A DNA stretch of 7,560 bases from Acidimicrobiia bacterium (lineage in GTDB: Bacteria; Actinomycetota; Acidimicrobiia; Acidimicrobiales; Ilumatobacteraceae), in contig RGSV01000051.1 in assembly GCA_010025655.1 (NCBI GenBank), positions 1-7,560 of the forward strand, given 5' to 3'. The position numbers were made by a program, and so were the translations under genes. This document shows, piece after piece, positions 1 to 6,756 of the stretch. How positions within the stretch are numbered: position 1 is the first letter of the stretch; every line of letters begins with the position of its first letter. The notes under the pieces were generated by a model. That model did not search any database. It was given only the letters and a program-made list of their open reading frames with translations, and had not been told where the DNA came from.

Positions 1-2288
1 CCCTCGCACAGCGTGGGGTTGACCGCGCGACCCACGTCGTGGGCGGCGATGACGTGTTCAATCTTGCCCGACTCGCGGTCGATCACCACGAGCTGCGTGG
101 CGTAGCCAAAGGTCGAGTGAATGATCGGGTTGGTCACCTTCGGGTCGCCAAGTTTGGTGGTCCAGTCAACGCGATATTCGCCGACGTGGTCGACGCCTCG
201 CGTGAGACCCGCTGCCAGTGCATTGCGACAGGCGTCTTGCACTGCACCGGCACCCATCAATGTGCCGCGCGAACCCGTGGTTTGCCCGAGACCAAGTTCG
301 CGAGTGGTGTCAACTACGACGCGCACACGGTGCTCGTCGATCGGCAGATGTGCACCTAGTTCTTCGATCGCTACTTGCATCGCAACGGTGTTGATGCCTT
401 GACCCATCTCGGTCCAGCCGTGGCGCACTTCGAGCGTGCCGTCGTGTTCGATGCGCACGACTGCCTTGGTGACTTCTTTGAAGCCATTACCGAGCCCACT
501 GTTCTTTAGCCCAAGGCCCAACCCAACCGCCTTGCCGTTCGCCCGTGCCGCGTCGTAATGAGGTTTGATCGCTTCTAGGCAGGCGAGAGCGCCGTTGCAG
601 CCGTCGTCCATTACTTGACCGGGGCCCCACACCATGCCGGGACGAATCACGTTGCGACGACGAATCTCCCACGCGTCGATGCCGACGCGTTCAGCAAGGC
701 GATCGAGCATTCCTTCCATCGCGAATTGCGCCTGATTGGCGCCGAAACCGCGAAACGCACCACCGACGGGGTTGTTGGTGCGCACTGCAATCGACTCGAC
801 ATCGATTGTCGGCAGGTGATAGGGCCCGCTCGCATGCCCCGCCATGCGTTCGAGCACCTTCATGCCCACGCTGGCATACGCGCCTGAATCGCCGACGGCA
901 CGCACCCGCAGTGCGGTCAGTTTGCCGTCGCTGTCGCAGGCCAGTTCATAGCGCATGCGAATGGGGTGTCGCTTGGCGTGCATGAGCAGGCTTTCTTCGC
1001 GCGACAACACGCACTTGACCGGCGCATCAAGCAGCCAGGCGGCGAGAGCAGCGTGCGCCTGATTCGACATGTCTTCTTTGCCGCCAAATGCGCCACCGTT
1101 GGTGATGAGTTCAACAGTGACGCGCTCGTTGGGCAGATTCAGCACGCGGGCGATGTCGTTGCGGTCGTCCCATACGCCTTGGCCGCCTGAATACACGTGC
1201 AGGCGTCGTGCGTTGCCAGTGCCCGATGGCACCGCGAGCGTCGCTTCTGGTTCGAGAAACGCATGTTCGATGCGTTGGGTTTGAAATGTTTCGCGCACGA
1301 CGTGGGCACTGGCGGCGAACGCAGCGTCTACATCGCCACGCTGATAGGTGCTGGTGCTCAGCACGTTGTCGTTCGTCTGCCACACGGCGACTTCCTTGGT
1401 GGAAAGTGCGAGATCGACATCGGTGATCGGCTGCAGCGGTGCATAGTCGACCGTGACTAGTGCGGCCGCCGCGCGGGCATTGGCGCGCGTGTCGGCAACG
1501 ACGATGGCGAGAACATCGCCTGCATACGACGTGCGACCACCAATGGGAATCATGACCGGCCAGTCTTTGTAGATGATGCCGACCATGAGTTCGCCAGGGA
1601 TGTCTGCTGCCGTATATACGGCCCGCACACCGTTGGCGGCGCGCGCTGCATCGACATGAATCGCTTTCACATCAGCTCGGGTGTGTGCGGTGAAGTGCAA
1701 AGCGGCATGCAACATGCCCGGCACGCGGATGTCGTCGATGTAGCCGCGATCACCGAGTGCAAGTGACTGCGCTTCGTGCTTTACCGTGCGACTGCCGACG
1801 CCGCCAGCTTCACCAAGTGCCGGGATCTCATTGCGCGCCACGCACTCGATGGCGTCGAGAATTTTGGCGTAGCCCGTGCAGCGACACAGGTGCGCTCCCA
1901 GGTGACGTGCCATGTCGGCTCTCTTGAGATCGGCACCCTTCTTGTCGATTTGCGCTTTGGCGCGCACGACGATGCCCGGAATGCAGAATCCGCACTGCAA
2001 TCCGCCGCAGGCGGCAAAGGCTTGAGCAAACCTGGCGCGCTCGTCAGCCGATACTCCTTCGAGCGTGGTGATGCTGGCACCAGCTGCCTTCTCCATGCTC
2101 GTTTGGCACGCGACAACGGCCTTGCCGTTGACCAGCACGGTGCAACACCCACATTGACCTGACGGTGAACATCCATCTTTTGGCGAGGTGATGTTGAGTT
2201 CCTCGCGCAGGGCTGACAGCAAGTGCGGGTGGGTGGCACGAACGGTGACCGGCACGCCGTTGACGACGAGCTCGGTGCCAGTCCCCAC
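1..2288 (-). CDS. Molybdenum hydroxylase (xanthine dehydrogenase family), fused [2Fe-2S] and molybdopterin domains; C-terminus cut off by window edge
   Basis: An uninterrupted frame of 762 codons runs off the left edge. The N-terminal part is a two-cluster [2Fe-2S] domain: plant-type cluster Cys40, Cys46, Cys49 and Cys61 (GQCGCCTV), then second-cluster Cys99, Cys102, Cys135 and Cys137 (QCGFC, HLCRCTGY). After about residue 165 it passes straight into the molybdopterin domains, with GGQGVW (368-373), GGAFGGKE (398-405) and AFRGFGANQ (511-519). No FAD domain lies between, as in XdhD / 'selenium-dependent xanthine dehydrogenase' type fusions, so electrons probably pass to a separate flavoprotein. 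Glu405 and Arg481 align by motif and spacing with the purine-binding Glu802 and Arg880 of bovine xanthine oxidoreductase, favouring a purine-like substrate. The C-terminal catalytic Glu lies outside the window. I chose GTG at 2288 because AAAGG lies 5 bases upstream. GTG at 2294 is an alternative, and an in-frame TGA at 2307-2309 bars longer starts. It is probably the third gene of the operon. The family call is firm; the substrate is inferred. Confidence 0.9.
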   Translation of the reverse strand, partial: MGTGTELVVNGVPVTVRATHPHLLSALREELNITSPKDGCSPSGQCGCCTVLVNGKAVVACQTSMEKAAGASITTLEGVSADERARFAQAFAACGGLQCGFCIPGIVVRAKAQIDKKGADLKRADMARHLGAHLCRCTGYAKILDAIECVARNEIPALGEAGGVGSRTVKHEAQSLALGDRGYIDDIRVPGMLHAALHFTAHTRADVKAIHVDAARAANGVRAVYTAADIPGELMVGIIYKDWPVMIPIGGRTSYAGDVLAIVVADTRANARAAAALVTVDYAPLQPITDVDLALSTKEVAVWQTNDNVLSTSTYQRGDVDAAFAASAHVVRETFQTQRIEHAFLEPEATLAVPSGTGNARRLHVYSGGQGVWDDRNDIARVLNLPNERVTVELITNGGAFGGKEDMSNQAHAALAAWLLDAPVKCVLSREESLLMHAKRHPIRMRYELACDSDGKLTALRVRAVGDSGAYASVGMKVLERMAGHASGPYHLPTIDVESIAVRTNNPVGGAFRGFGANQAQFAMEGMLDRLAERVGIDAWEIRRRNVIRPGMVWGPGQVMDDGCNGALACLEAIKPHYDAARANGKAVGLGLGLKNSGLGNGFKEVTKAVVRIEHDGTLEVRHGWTEMGQGINTVAMQVAIEELGAHLPIDEHRVRVVVDTTRELGLGQTTGSRGTLMGAGAVQDACRNALAAGLTRGVDHVGEYRVDWTTKLGDPKVTNPIIHSTFGYATQLVVIDRESGKIEHVIAAHDVGRAVNPTLCE

Positions 2289-2293
2289 GGTCA

Positions 2294-2298
2294 CCTTT
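2294..2298 (-). promoter_or_regulatory. Ribosome binding site that decides the start of the molybdenum hydroxylase
   Basis: On the minus strand AAAGG is followed by five bases and then GTG at 2288. The other in-frame GTG, at 2294, overlaps this motif and has no Shine-Dalgarno-like sequence of its own. The site therefore favours the 2288 start, which is two codons shorter. Confidence 0.4.
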
Positions 2299-2383
2299 AC
2301 AGTTTGTCAAAGGACCTGGGTGGCGCCAACGCATGCCCAACGGGGTGCCAGGTGCGGGGCGACCCTTGCCAGCCGGCAGGCCG

Positions 2384-3346
2384 CTAAAGGGGGCTGCCGT
2401 CGGCGCGGGTGTGGGCACCACGTTGGGTGGTGTGGCGGCGGTACACCTCGGGCCGGCGGTAGTAGTCGAGGTCAAAGAGCGTGTTCTGGTAGTTCTTGCA
2501 CCATTCGAGGTCGCAGTCGGCAACGATGACTTCGTCGCCGGCACTGACGGTTTTAGCGAGAATCTCGCCGGATGGCGCGATGATCTGCGAGTCGGCGAGT
2601 GAATCGACCGACTCTTCGATGCCGCCTTTGGCGACACCGACGACGAAGGTGCCATTTTGATATGCACCGGCCTGCATCACTAGCGAGTTGTGGAAGCCAG
2701 CGTGGCGATCTTGGCTGGGGTCGGGCAGATAGTTGAGCGGTGTGTTGTATCCGCACACGATGAGCTCGACGCCTTGTAGCCCCATTTCGCGGTAGGTCTC
2801 AGGCCAACGACGGTCGTTGCAGATCATCATGCCGACGCGACCGCCGAAGGCATTCCACACGCCAAATCCTTCGTCGCTTGGCTCGAAGTAGTAGCGCTCG
2901 GCGTGCTGAAACGCGCGGTTCGGTTCATTCGAAGCGTGACCAGGGATGTGCACCTTGCGATACTTCGCAACGACGCGACCATCACGCTCAACGAGCACCT
3001 GGGTGTTGAATCGCCGTCCATCGTTGGTGAGCTCGGCGTACCCGAGCGAGAAGCCAACGCCGCGCTGCTTGGCGGCATCGAACAGTGGCTGTGTTGCGGG
3101 TGATGGCATGGCGCGTTCGTAGTAGTGGTCGGCCGTCGTGATGTCGTCGACGAACCATCGCGGGAAAAAGGTGGTCAGCGCCAATTCGGGAAACACCACG
3201 AGATGGGCACCCTCGTCGGCAGCCCGATGCAACATCGCGATGAGCCGGGCGACGGCCGACTCGCGACTGTCGGTGCGCTGAATCGGACCCATTTGGGCCG
3301 CCGCCACTCGCACGACCCGAGGTGTGCCGCGCAGGGTGCCTTTCAT
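2384..3346 (-). CDS. N-carbamoyl-D-amino-acid hydrolase (nitrilase superfamily)
   Basis: This 320-residue protein would hydrolyse N-carbamoyl-D-amino acids to the D-amino acid, CO2 and ammonia in the cytoplasm, the last step of hydantoin breakdown. The nitrilase triad is complete: Glu54 in FPELALTTFFPRW, Lys131 in KYRKVHIPGH, and Cys176 in ICNDRRWPE. The motifs typical of the D-carbamoylase branch, rather than of nitrilases in general, are all present: FPELALTTFFPRW, Arg179-Arg180 after the catalytic Cys (carboxylate binding in known enzymes), GYNTP (199-203) and MQAGAYQNG (224-232). Known enzymes are about 304 residues; this one has about 7 extra at the N-terminus and a polar C-terminal tail. 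Its ATG overlaps the stop of the upstream M20 gene as ATGA (3343-3346) and has no clear Shine-Dalgarno site, suggesting translational coupling. A beta-ureidopropionase role is the main alternative but fits the motifs less well. Confidence 0.88.
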   Translation of the reverse strand: MKGTLRGTPRVVRVAAAQMGPIQRTDSRESAVARLIAMLHRAADEGAHLVVFPELALTTFFPRWFVDDITTADHYYERAMPSPATQPLFDAAKQRGVGFSLGYAELTNDGRRFNTQVLVERDGRVVAKYRKVHIPGHASNEPNRAFQHAERYYFEPSDEGFGVWNAFGGRVGMMICNDRRWPETYREMGLQGVELIVCGYNTPLNYLPDPSQDRHAGFHNSLVMQAGAYQNGTFVVGVAKGGIEESVDSLADSQIIAPSGEILAKTVSAGDEVIVADCDLEWCKNYQNTLFDLDYYRRPEVYRRHTTQRGAHTRADGSPL

Positions 3347-4608
3347 GCGAACGACATTTCGGTGAGTTCACACATCGTGTCGAGCAGCACATCAGCACCT
3401 GCGATGAGGTCTGCTTCGTCGGTATGTTCGGCCACGTTGTGGCTGAGGCCCTTGTGACTCGGCACGAAGATCATTGCGGTTGGGCACATACGGGCGATCA
3501 TCTGCGCGTCATGCCCCGCGCCCGATGGCATTCGTTGCACCGTGTTGCCGCGTGCGCTGGCAAGACGCTCGACCATCGCTACGACTCGCTCGTCGAACAC
3601 CACGGGTTCAAATCGAGCCAGACTGCGGCGCGTAATCGACACCTGTTCGCGCTTGGCGAGCGCATCGCAGTAGTCGGCGATCTCTGACTCGGCGCGCTGC
3701 AAGGTGGTTTCGTCGGTATTGCGCACATCCAACGTGAGCACGGCGCGACTCGGCACCACGTTGGTGAGGTTCGGGTGAAGATCAACCTTGCCGACCGTGC
3801 ACACCTGGTGCCCGCCATAGCGGGCCGACAGCTCGCGCACGAAGACCGTGAGCGCCGCGGCCGCATAGGCGGGGTCACGACGTAAATGCATGGGGGTGGT
3901 GCCGGCGTGGTTGCTCTGACCGTGAATCGTTACCTCTTGCCACGAGATGCCTTGCACGCCGGTGACCGCGCCGATGCGCACGCCGTTGACCTCAAGCAAC
4001 GGACCCTGCTCGATGTGTAGTTCGACGAAAGCATGCGGTGCGACACCCGGGCAGGGAACCGAGCCGAGATAGCCGATTCGTTCGAGTTCGTCGCCGAGCC
4101 GTGCACCGTCGATGCCGATCACATCGTGGGCTGCTTCGGTCGACATGCCACCTGCGTACACCAGCGAGCCGAGCATGTCGGGGGCAAAGCGTGCACCTTC
4201 TTCGTCAGTGAAGATGCCGACGGCGAGCGGTCGCGTCGGGGTAACACCCGCATCTTGCAGCGTTTCGATGACTTCCAAACCGGCCAGCACGCCGTAGTTG
4301 CCGTCATACTTTCCGCCGGTGCGCACAGTGTCGATATGCGAACCCGTCATCACAGCCGCACCGCGACCGACCTGCCATGTGCCGATGATGTTGCCGACAA
4401 CGTCGACCGATACTTCAAGACCGAGCTCGGTCATCCATTCGCGCACGAGGTTGCGCCCGTCACGATCAGCATCGGTCAGCGCGAGGCGATTGCAACCACC
4501 GCCATCAATTGCGCCGATTTCAGCAAGAGCGGCGATGCGCTGCATGAGTCGCGGACCATTGATCGACAGTCGCGTATGCGTCGAGGCTGGTGAACGCACG
4601 GGATTCAT
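3343..4608 (-). CDS. M20-family Zn-dependent amidohydrolase (N-carbamoyl-L-amino-acid hydrolase / allantoate amidohydrolase type)
   Basis: The protein (421 residues, usual for the family) belongs to the M20 amidase/hydantoinase/carbamoylase group, which hydrolyses ureido acids such as N-carbamoyl-L-amino acids, N-carbamoyl-beta-alanine or allantoate. Expected metal ligands are visible: His91 (GSHIDT), Asp102 (GGKYDGNYG), Glu136-Glu137 (TDEEGARF), His198 (HIEQGP) and His390 (GLSHNVAEH). The inserted dimerisation domain carries GQSNHAGTTPM (230-240), and SGAGHDAQ (362-369) forms part of the substrate site. The motifs do not separate the three substrates, so no gene symbol is given. The ATG at 4608 keeps the conserved INGPRL helix (16-21) inside the protein. 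I see no Shine-Dalgarno site, and only 26 bases separate it from the divergent aminotransferase, so leaderless translation is possible. It is the first gene of the probable minus-strand operon and overlaps the next by 4 bases. Confidence 0.87.
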   Translation of the reverse strand: MNPVRSPASTHTRLSINGPRLMQRIAALAEIGAIDGGGCNRLALTDADRDGRNLVREWMTELGLEVSVDVVGNIIGTWQVGRGAAVMTGSHIDTVRTGGKYDGNYGVLAGLEVIETLQDAGVTPTRPLAVGIFTDEEGARFAPDMLGSLVYAGGMSTEAAHDVIGIDGARLGDELERIGYLGSVPCPGVAPHAFVELHIEQGPLLEVNGVRIGAVTGVQGISWQEVTIHGQSNHAGTTPMHLRRDPAYAAAALTVFVRELSARYGGHQVCTVGKVDLHPNLTNVVPSRAVLTLDVRNTDETTLQRAESEIADYCDALAKREQVSITRRSLARFEPVVFDERVVAMVERLASARGNTVQRMPSGAGHDAQMIARMCPTAMIFVPSHKGLSHNVAEHTDEADLIAGADVLLDTMCELTEMSFA

Positions 4609-4618
4609 TCTACGAATG
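4606..4618. promoter_or_regulatory. Small inverted repeat spanning the divergent start region
   Basis: CATTC and GAATG form perfect 5-base arms around a 3-base spacer (TAC). The left arm contains the start codon of the M20 hydrolase (complement of 4606-4608), and the whole lies within the control region of both divergent genes. It could be a short operator, or a weak hairpin over the start codon in the minus-strand transcript. With only 5-base arms, chance is a real possibility. Confidence 0.2.
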
Positions 4619-4634
4619 GCAGTATTGACGCCTG

Positions 4635-5981
4635 ATGCGCACCGTTGACCGTACTCGCCTCGCCGCGCTGATGCAGGTCGAAACGCAGCGCTTCATCGAC
4701 ACGCACCCCAAGTCGGCGGCACACGCACAGACCACTCACACGCTTATCGGTGGTGTGCCGATGCCATGGATGCGCCGCTGGCCTGGGCCGTTTCCGCTCG
4801 TACTTGATGCGGCGAGTGGTGCGCGATTCACCGATATCGACGGTCACGAGTATGTCGACTTGTGTCTGGGCGATACCGGTGCGATGACGGGTCACGCGCA
4901 TCGCGAAGTCGGTGAAGCTGTGAGCAAACAATTAGCGAGAGGCGCGACAGTGATGTTGCCGACGCCTGATGCGGTGTGGGTGGCCAACGAACTCGAGCGA
5001 CGCTTCGGTTTACCGAAGTGGCAGTTTGCCCTCAGCGCGACCGACGCCAATCGGTTTGCGCTGCGATTCGCCCGTGCCATCACCGGCAAGCCCAAGGTAT
5101 TGGTGCACGACTGGTGCTACCACGGAACCGTCGATGAAACTCTCGTTGTCGCATTAGGCGATCGCACTACGAGCCGTGGTGGGGCGATCGGCCCACAGGT
5201 GAACCCCGCGCTCACTACGCGAGTTGTGCAGTTCAACGACGTCGCCGGCCTCGAGCGCGTGCTCGCCCATGGCGATGTCGCGTGCATGCTGATCGAGCCC
5301 GCGCTCACCAACATCGGCATCGTGCTGCCCGAGCCCGGCTATCTCGCTGCAGTACGCGAGATCACACGCAAGCACGGCGTGTTGCTCATCATCGACGAAA
5401 CGCACACCATTTGTGCCGGACCCGGCGGCTGCACCAAAGAGTGGAATCTCGAGCCCGACATGTTCGTCATCGGCAAGACCATCGGCGGGGGAATTCCCGT
5501 CGGGGCCTATGGCATGTCGGCAGAAGTTGGCGTGAAGGTTGAGCAACTGCAGCTGAGCGACGGCATCGACGTGTCAGGGGTGGGCGGCACTCTTGCCGGC
5601 AATGCGCTATCGATGGCCGCAGTGCGCGCCACGCTCACACACGCGCTCTTGCCCGAACAGTTCGTGCACACCAAGCAACTTGCAACTTCGTGGACTCTTG
5701 GCGTGAAAGCGGCCTATGAGCGGCGCGGACTGGCGTGGAGCGTGCAGCAGCTCGGCTCGCGAGCGGAATACTGGTTCTGCCCACCGCCGCGCACGGGTGC
5801 AGATGCGGCGGCAGCCGTCGATCACGATCTTGATGCCTTCATGCATCTGTGGGCCATCAATCGTGGCGTGCTGCTCACGCCGTTTCACAACATGGCGCTC
5901 TTTTCGCCCTTTCATCAGCAGTCAGATGTCGACATCCACACCCAGCAATTCGATGATGCGCTGACTGCACTCGTCGACTAA
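4635..5981 (+). CDS. Class III PLP-dependent aminotransferase (glutamate-1-semialdehyde aminotransferase-like)
   Basis: This 448-residue, full-length fold-type I enzyme would move an amino group between an amino acid and an oxo acid or aldehyde in the cytoplasm. The PLP lysine is Lys281 in IGKTIGGGIPVGAYG (279-293). Asp254 (LIIDETHT) should bind the pyridine nitrogen, and Tyr162-His163-Gly164 is the usual YHG that stacks on PLP. The usual SGTEAN phosphate loop is SATDAN (134-139), and the usual DEV(M/Q)T is DETHT, so it belongs to a divergent subgroup rather than to true HemL. Beta-amino-acid transaminases are relatives of the same general type. Next to two carbamoyl hydrolases, it may deaminate their amino acid product, for example a beta-amino acid; this is inference. 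The ATG at 4635 fits the family N-terminus, though no Shine-Dalgarno site is visible; ATG at 4671 is a less likely alternative. It faces away from the M20 hydrolase and is followed after six bases by the transporter. Confidence 0.87.
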   Translation: MRTVDRTRLAALMQVETQRFIDTHPKSAAHAQTTHTLIGGVPMPWMRRWPGPFPLVLDAASGARFTDIDGHEYVDLCLGDTGAMTGHAHREVGEAVSKQLARGATVMLPTPDAVWVANELERRFGLPKWQFALSATDANRFALRFARAITGKPKVLVHDWCYHGTVDETLVVALGDRTTSRGGAIGPQVNPALTTRVVQFNDVAGLERVLAHGDVACMLIEPALTNIGIVLPEPGYLAAVREITRKHGVLLIIDETHTICAGPGGCTKEWNLEPDMFVIGKTIGGGIPVGAYGMSAEVGVKVEQLQLSDGIDVSGVGGTLAGNALSMAAVRATLTHALLPEQFVHTKQLATSWTLGVKAAYERRGLAWSVQQLGSRAEYWFCPPPRTGADAAAAVDHDLDAFMHLWAINRGVLLTPFHNMALFSPFHQQSDVDIHTQQFDDALTALVD

Positions 5982-5987
5982 TTGCCG

Positions 5988-6718
5988 ATGTCAACAGATC
6001 AAGTGCTGTGGTGCCTTGCAGTGTTCGCTGTTGCAGCATGTGTGCAATCAATCGGTGGCTTCGGATTCGCGCTGTTCGCCGTGCCGTTGATGGCACTCGT
6101 CATCGACTTGCCTGATGCAGTCATCGCAGGAAGTATCGCGTCACTTGCCAATGTCGTGGTGTTGTCGCTTCGTTCTGTCGCCGACGTTGAATGGTCAGTG
6201 GCGCGACGCTTCAATATTCCGGCATTTTTCGGCATGCCGCTTGGCTTGTGGGTCTTGGTGCATGCAGATGAAGAAATGCTCAAAGTCGGGCTTGGTGTCG
6301 TGATTGTCGTTCTGATCGTTGTGCTGATGCGCACGCGTGCAAAGAGCCAACCGCGTCCAATCGTTGAGGTGATTCCGGCTTGTGTTCGGGCGTTTTGGCG
6401 ACCTCAACATCAACGAATGGGCCGCCACTCGTGTTTGCTGCGCAACTACGCGGGATGCGGCCCGATCAATTTCGGGCTACCTTGAGCTTCACCTTCGCTC
6501 TGCAGGGTGCGATCAGTCTCGCAGCCTTCGTCATCGCTGGTGAGGCGTCGCGCGAGGCGGTGCTCGTAGCGCTGCTGGGGCTTCCGCTCGTCGCAGTCGG
6601 CCAATGGCTGGGCGAGCTCATTCGACCGCGAGTGCAGGGCAAGCGCTTCGAGCGGCTGGTCTACGCGTTGCTCGGACTGAGTGCGGTATCCGTCTCGTGG
6701 TCGGGGTTGTTCGGTTAA
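5988..6718 (+). pseudogene. TauE/SafE-family (TSUP) membrane transporter, frame broken by a one-base deletion
   Basis: Two overlapping frames encode the two halves of one TSUP permease. The first half, from ATG 5988, has the family's IGGFGFALFAVPLM segment (residues 22-35) and hydrophobic stretches near 6-22, 24-40, 43-62, 76-92 and 98-115. After about residue 129 this frame gives non-family, Arg/His-rich sequence and stops at 6485. The second half is in the frame one base back: it reads GVLATSTSTNGPPLV from about 6389, more hydrophobic helices, and ends at TAA 6716-6718. One added base between 6374 and 6375 joins them into a normal 243-residue protein, with VI(A)GLCSGVLATSTST across the joint. 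TSUP members export sulfite, organosulfonates or similar anions; the substrate here is unknown. TTG at 5982 is an alternative start. The gene follows the aminotransferase by six bases, so it is probably co-transcribed. The break may be a sequencing error or a true mutation. Confidence 0.8.
6365..6380 (+). other. Frameshift site in the TSUP transporter
   Basis: The first frame is good family sequence up to the codon at 6372-6374. The second frame has a TGA at 6365-6367, so it cannot be read further upstream. The join must therefore fall in a short interval, and a missing base around 6374-6376 gives the best fused sequence. There is no homopolymer or X-XXY-YYZ slippery heptamer here, so programmed frameshifting is unlikely. 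Confidence 0.7.
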
Positions 6719-6756
6719 ACGACGTCGCCTATGGCGCGAACCTTGTAGCGAGAGCC

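Noticed and set aside
1776..2162. Plus-strand open frame of 128 codons opposite the iron-sulfur domain
   Set aside because: The opposite strand encodes unmistakable [2Fe-2S] motifs, and this frame has no recognisable motif; it is a shadow of high-GC coding DNA.
1..2288. Selenocysteine in the molybdenum hydroxylase, suggested by similarity to 'selenium-dependent' xanthine dehydrogenases
   Set aside because: There is no in-frame TGA in the visible part. Selenium in that family is a labile cofactor, not selenocysteine, and sequence alone cannot show it.
2305..2310. TTGACA on the minus strand just before the molybdenum hydroxylase, like a -35 box
   Set aside because: A matching -10 at 16-18 bases would fall at or inside the start codon, and no TATAAT-like hexamer is there.
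2365..2380. Hairpin CTTGCC-AGCC-GGCAGG in the gap between the D-carbamoylase and the molybdenum hydroxylase, possibly a terminator
   Set aside because: The stem is only six pairs with one G-T, and no T-run follows on the minus strand, so it is not an intrinsic terminator. The three genes may still form one transcript.
2044..2667. Minus-strand open frame of 207 codons bridging the gap between two genes
   Set aside because: It is out of frame with both real genes, is rich in Ser/Arg/Pro/Thr, and has no domain-like sequence.
4033..4593. Plus-strand open frame of 186 codons opposite the M20 hydrolase
   Set aside because: The M20 metal-binding motifs on the other strand run through this whole stretch, and the plus-strand translation shows no family motif.
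6365..6400. Programmed ribosomal frameshift to make a full-length transporter
   Set aside because: There is no slippery heptamer, homopolymer or evident downstream stem, and TSUP permeases are not known to need frameshifting.
6720..6727. Palindrome CGACGTCG in the convergent gap after the transporter
   Set aside because: An 8-base GC-rich palindrome is expected by chance in such DNA and has no loop or T-run to make a terminator.
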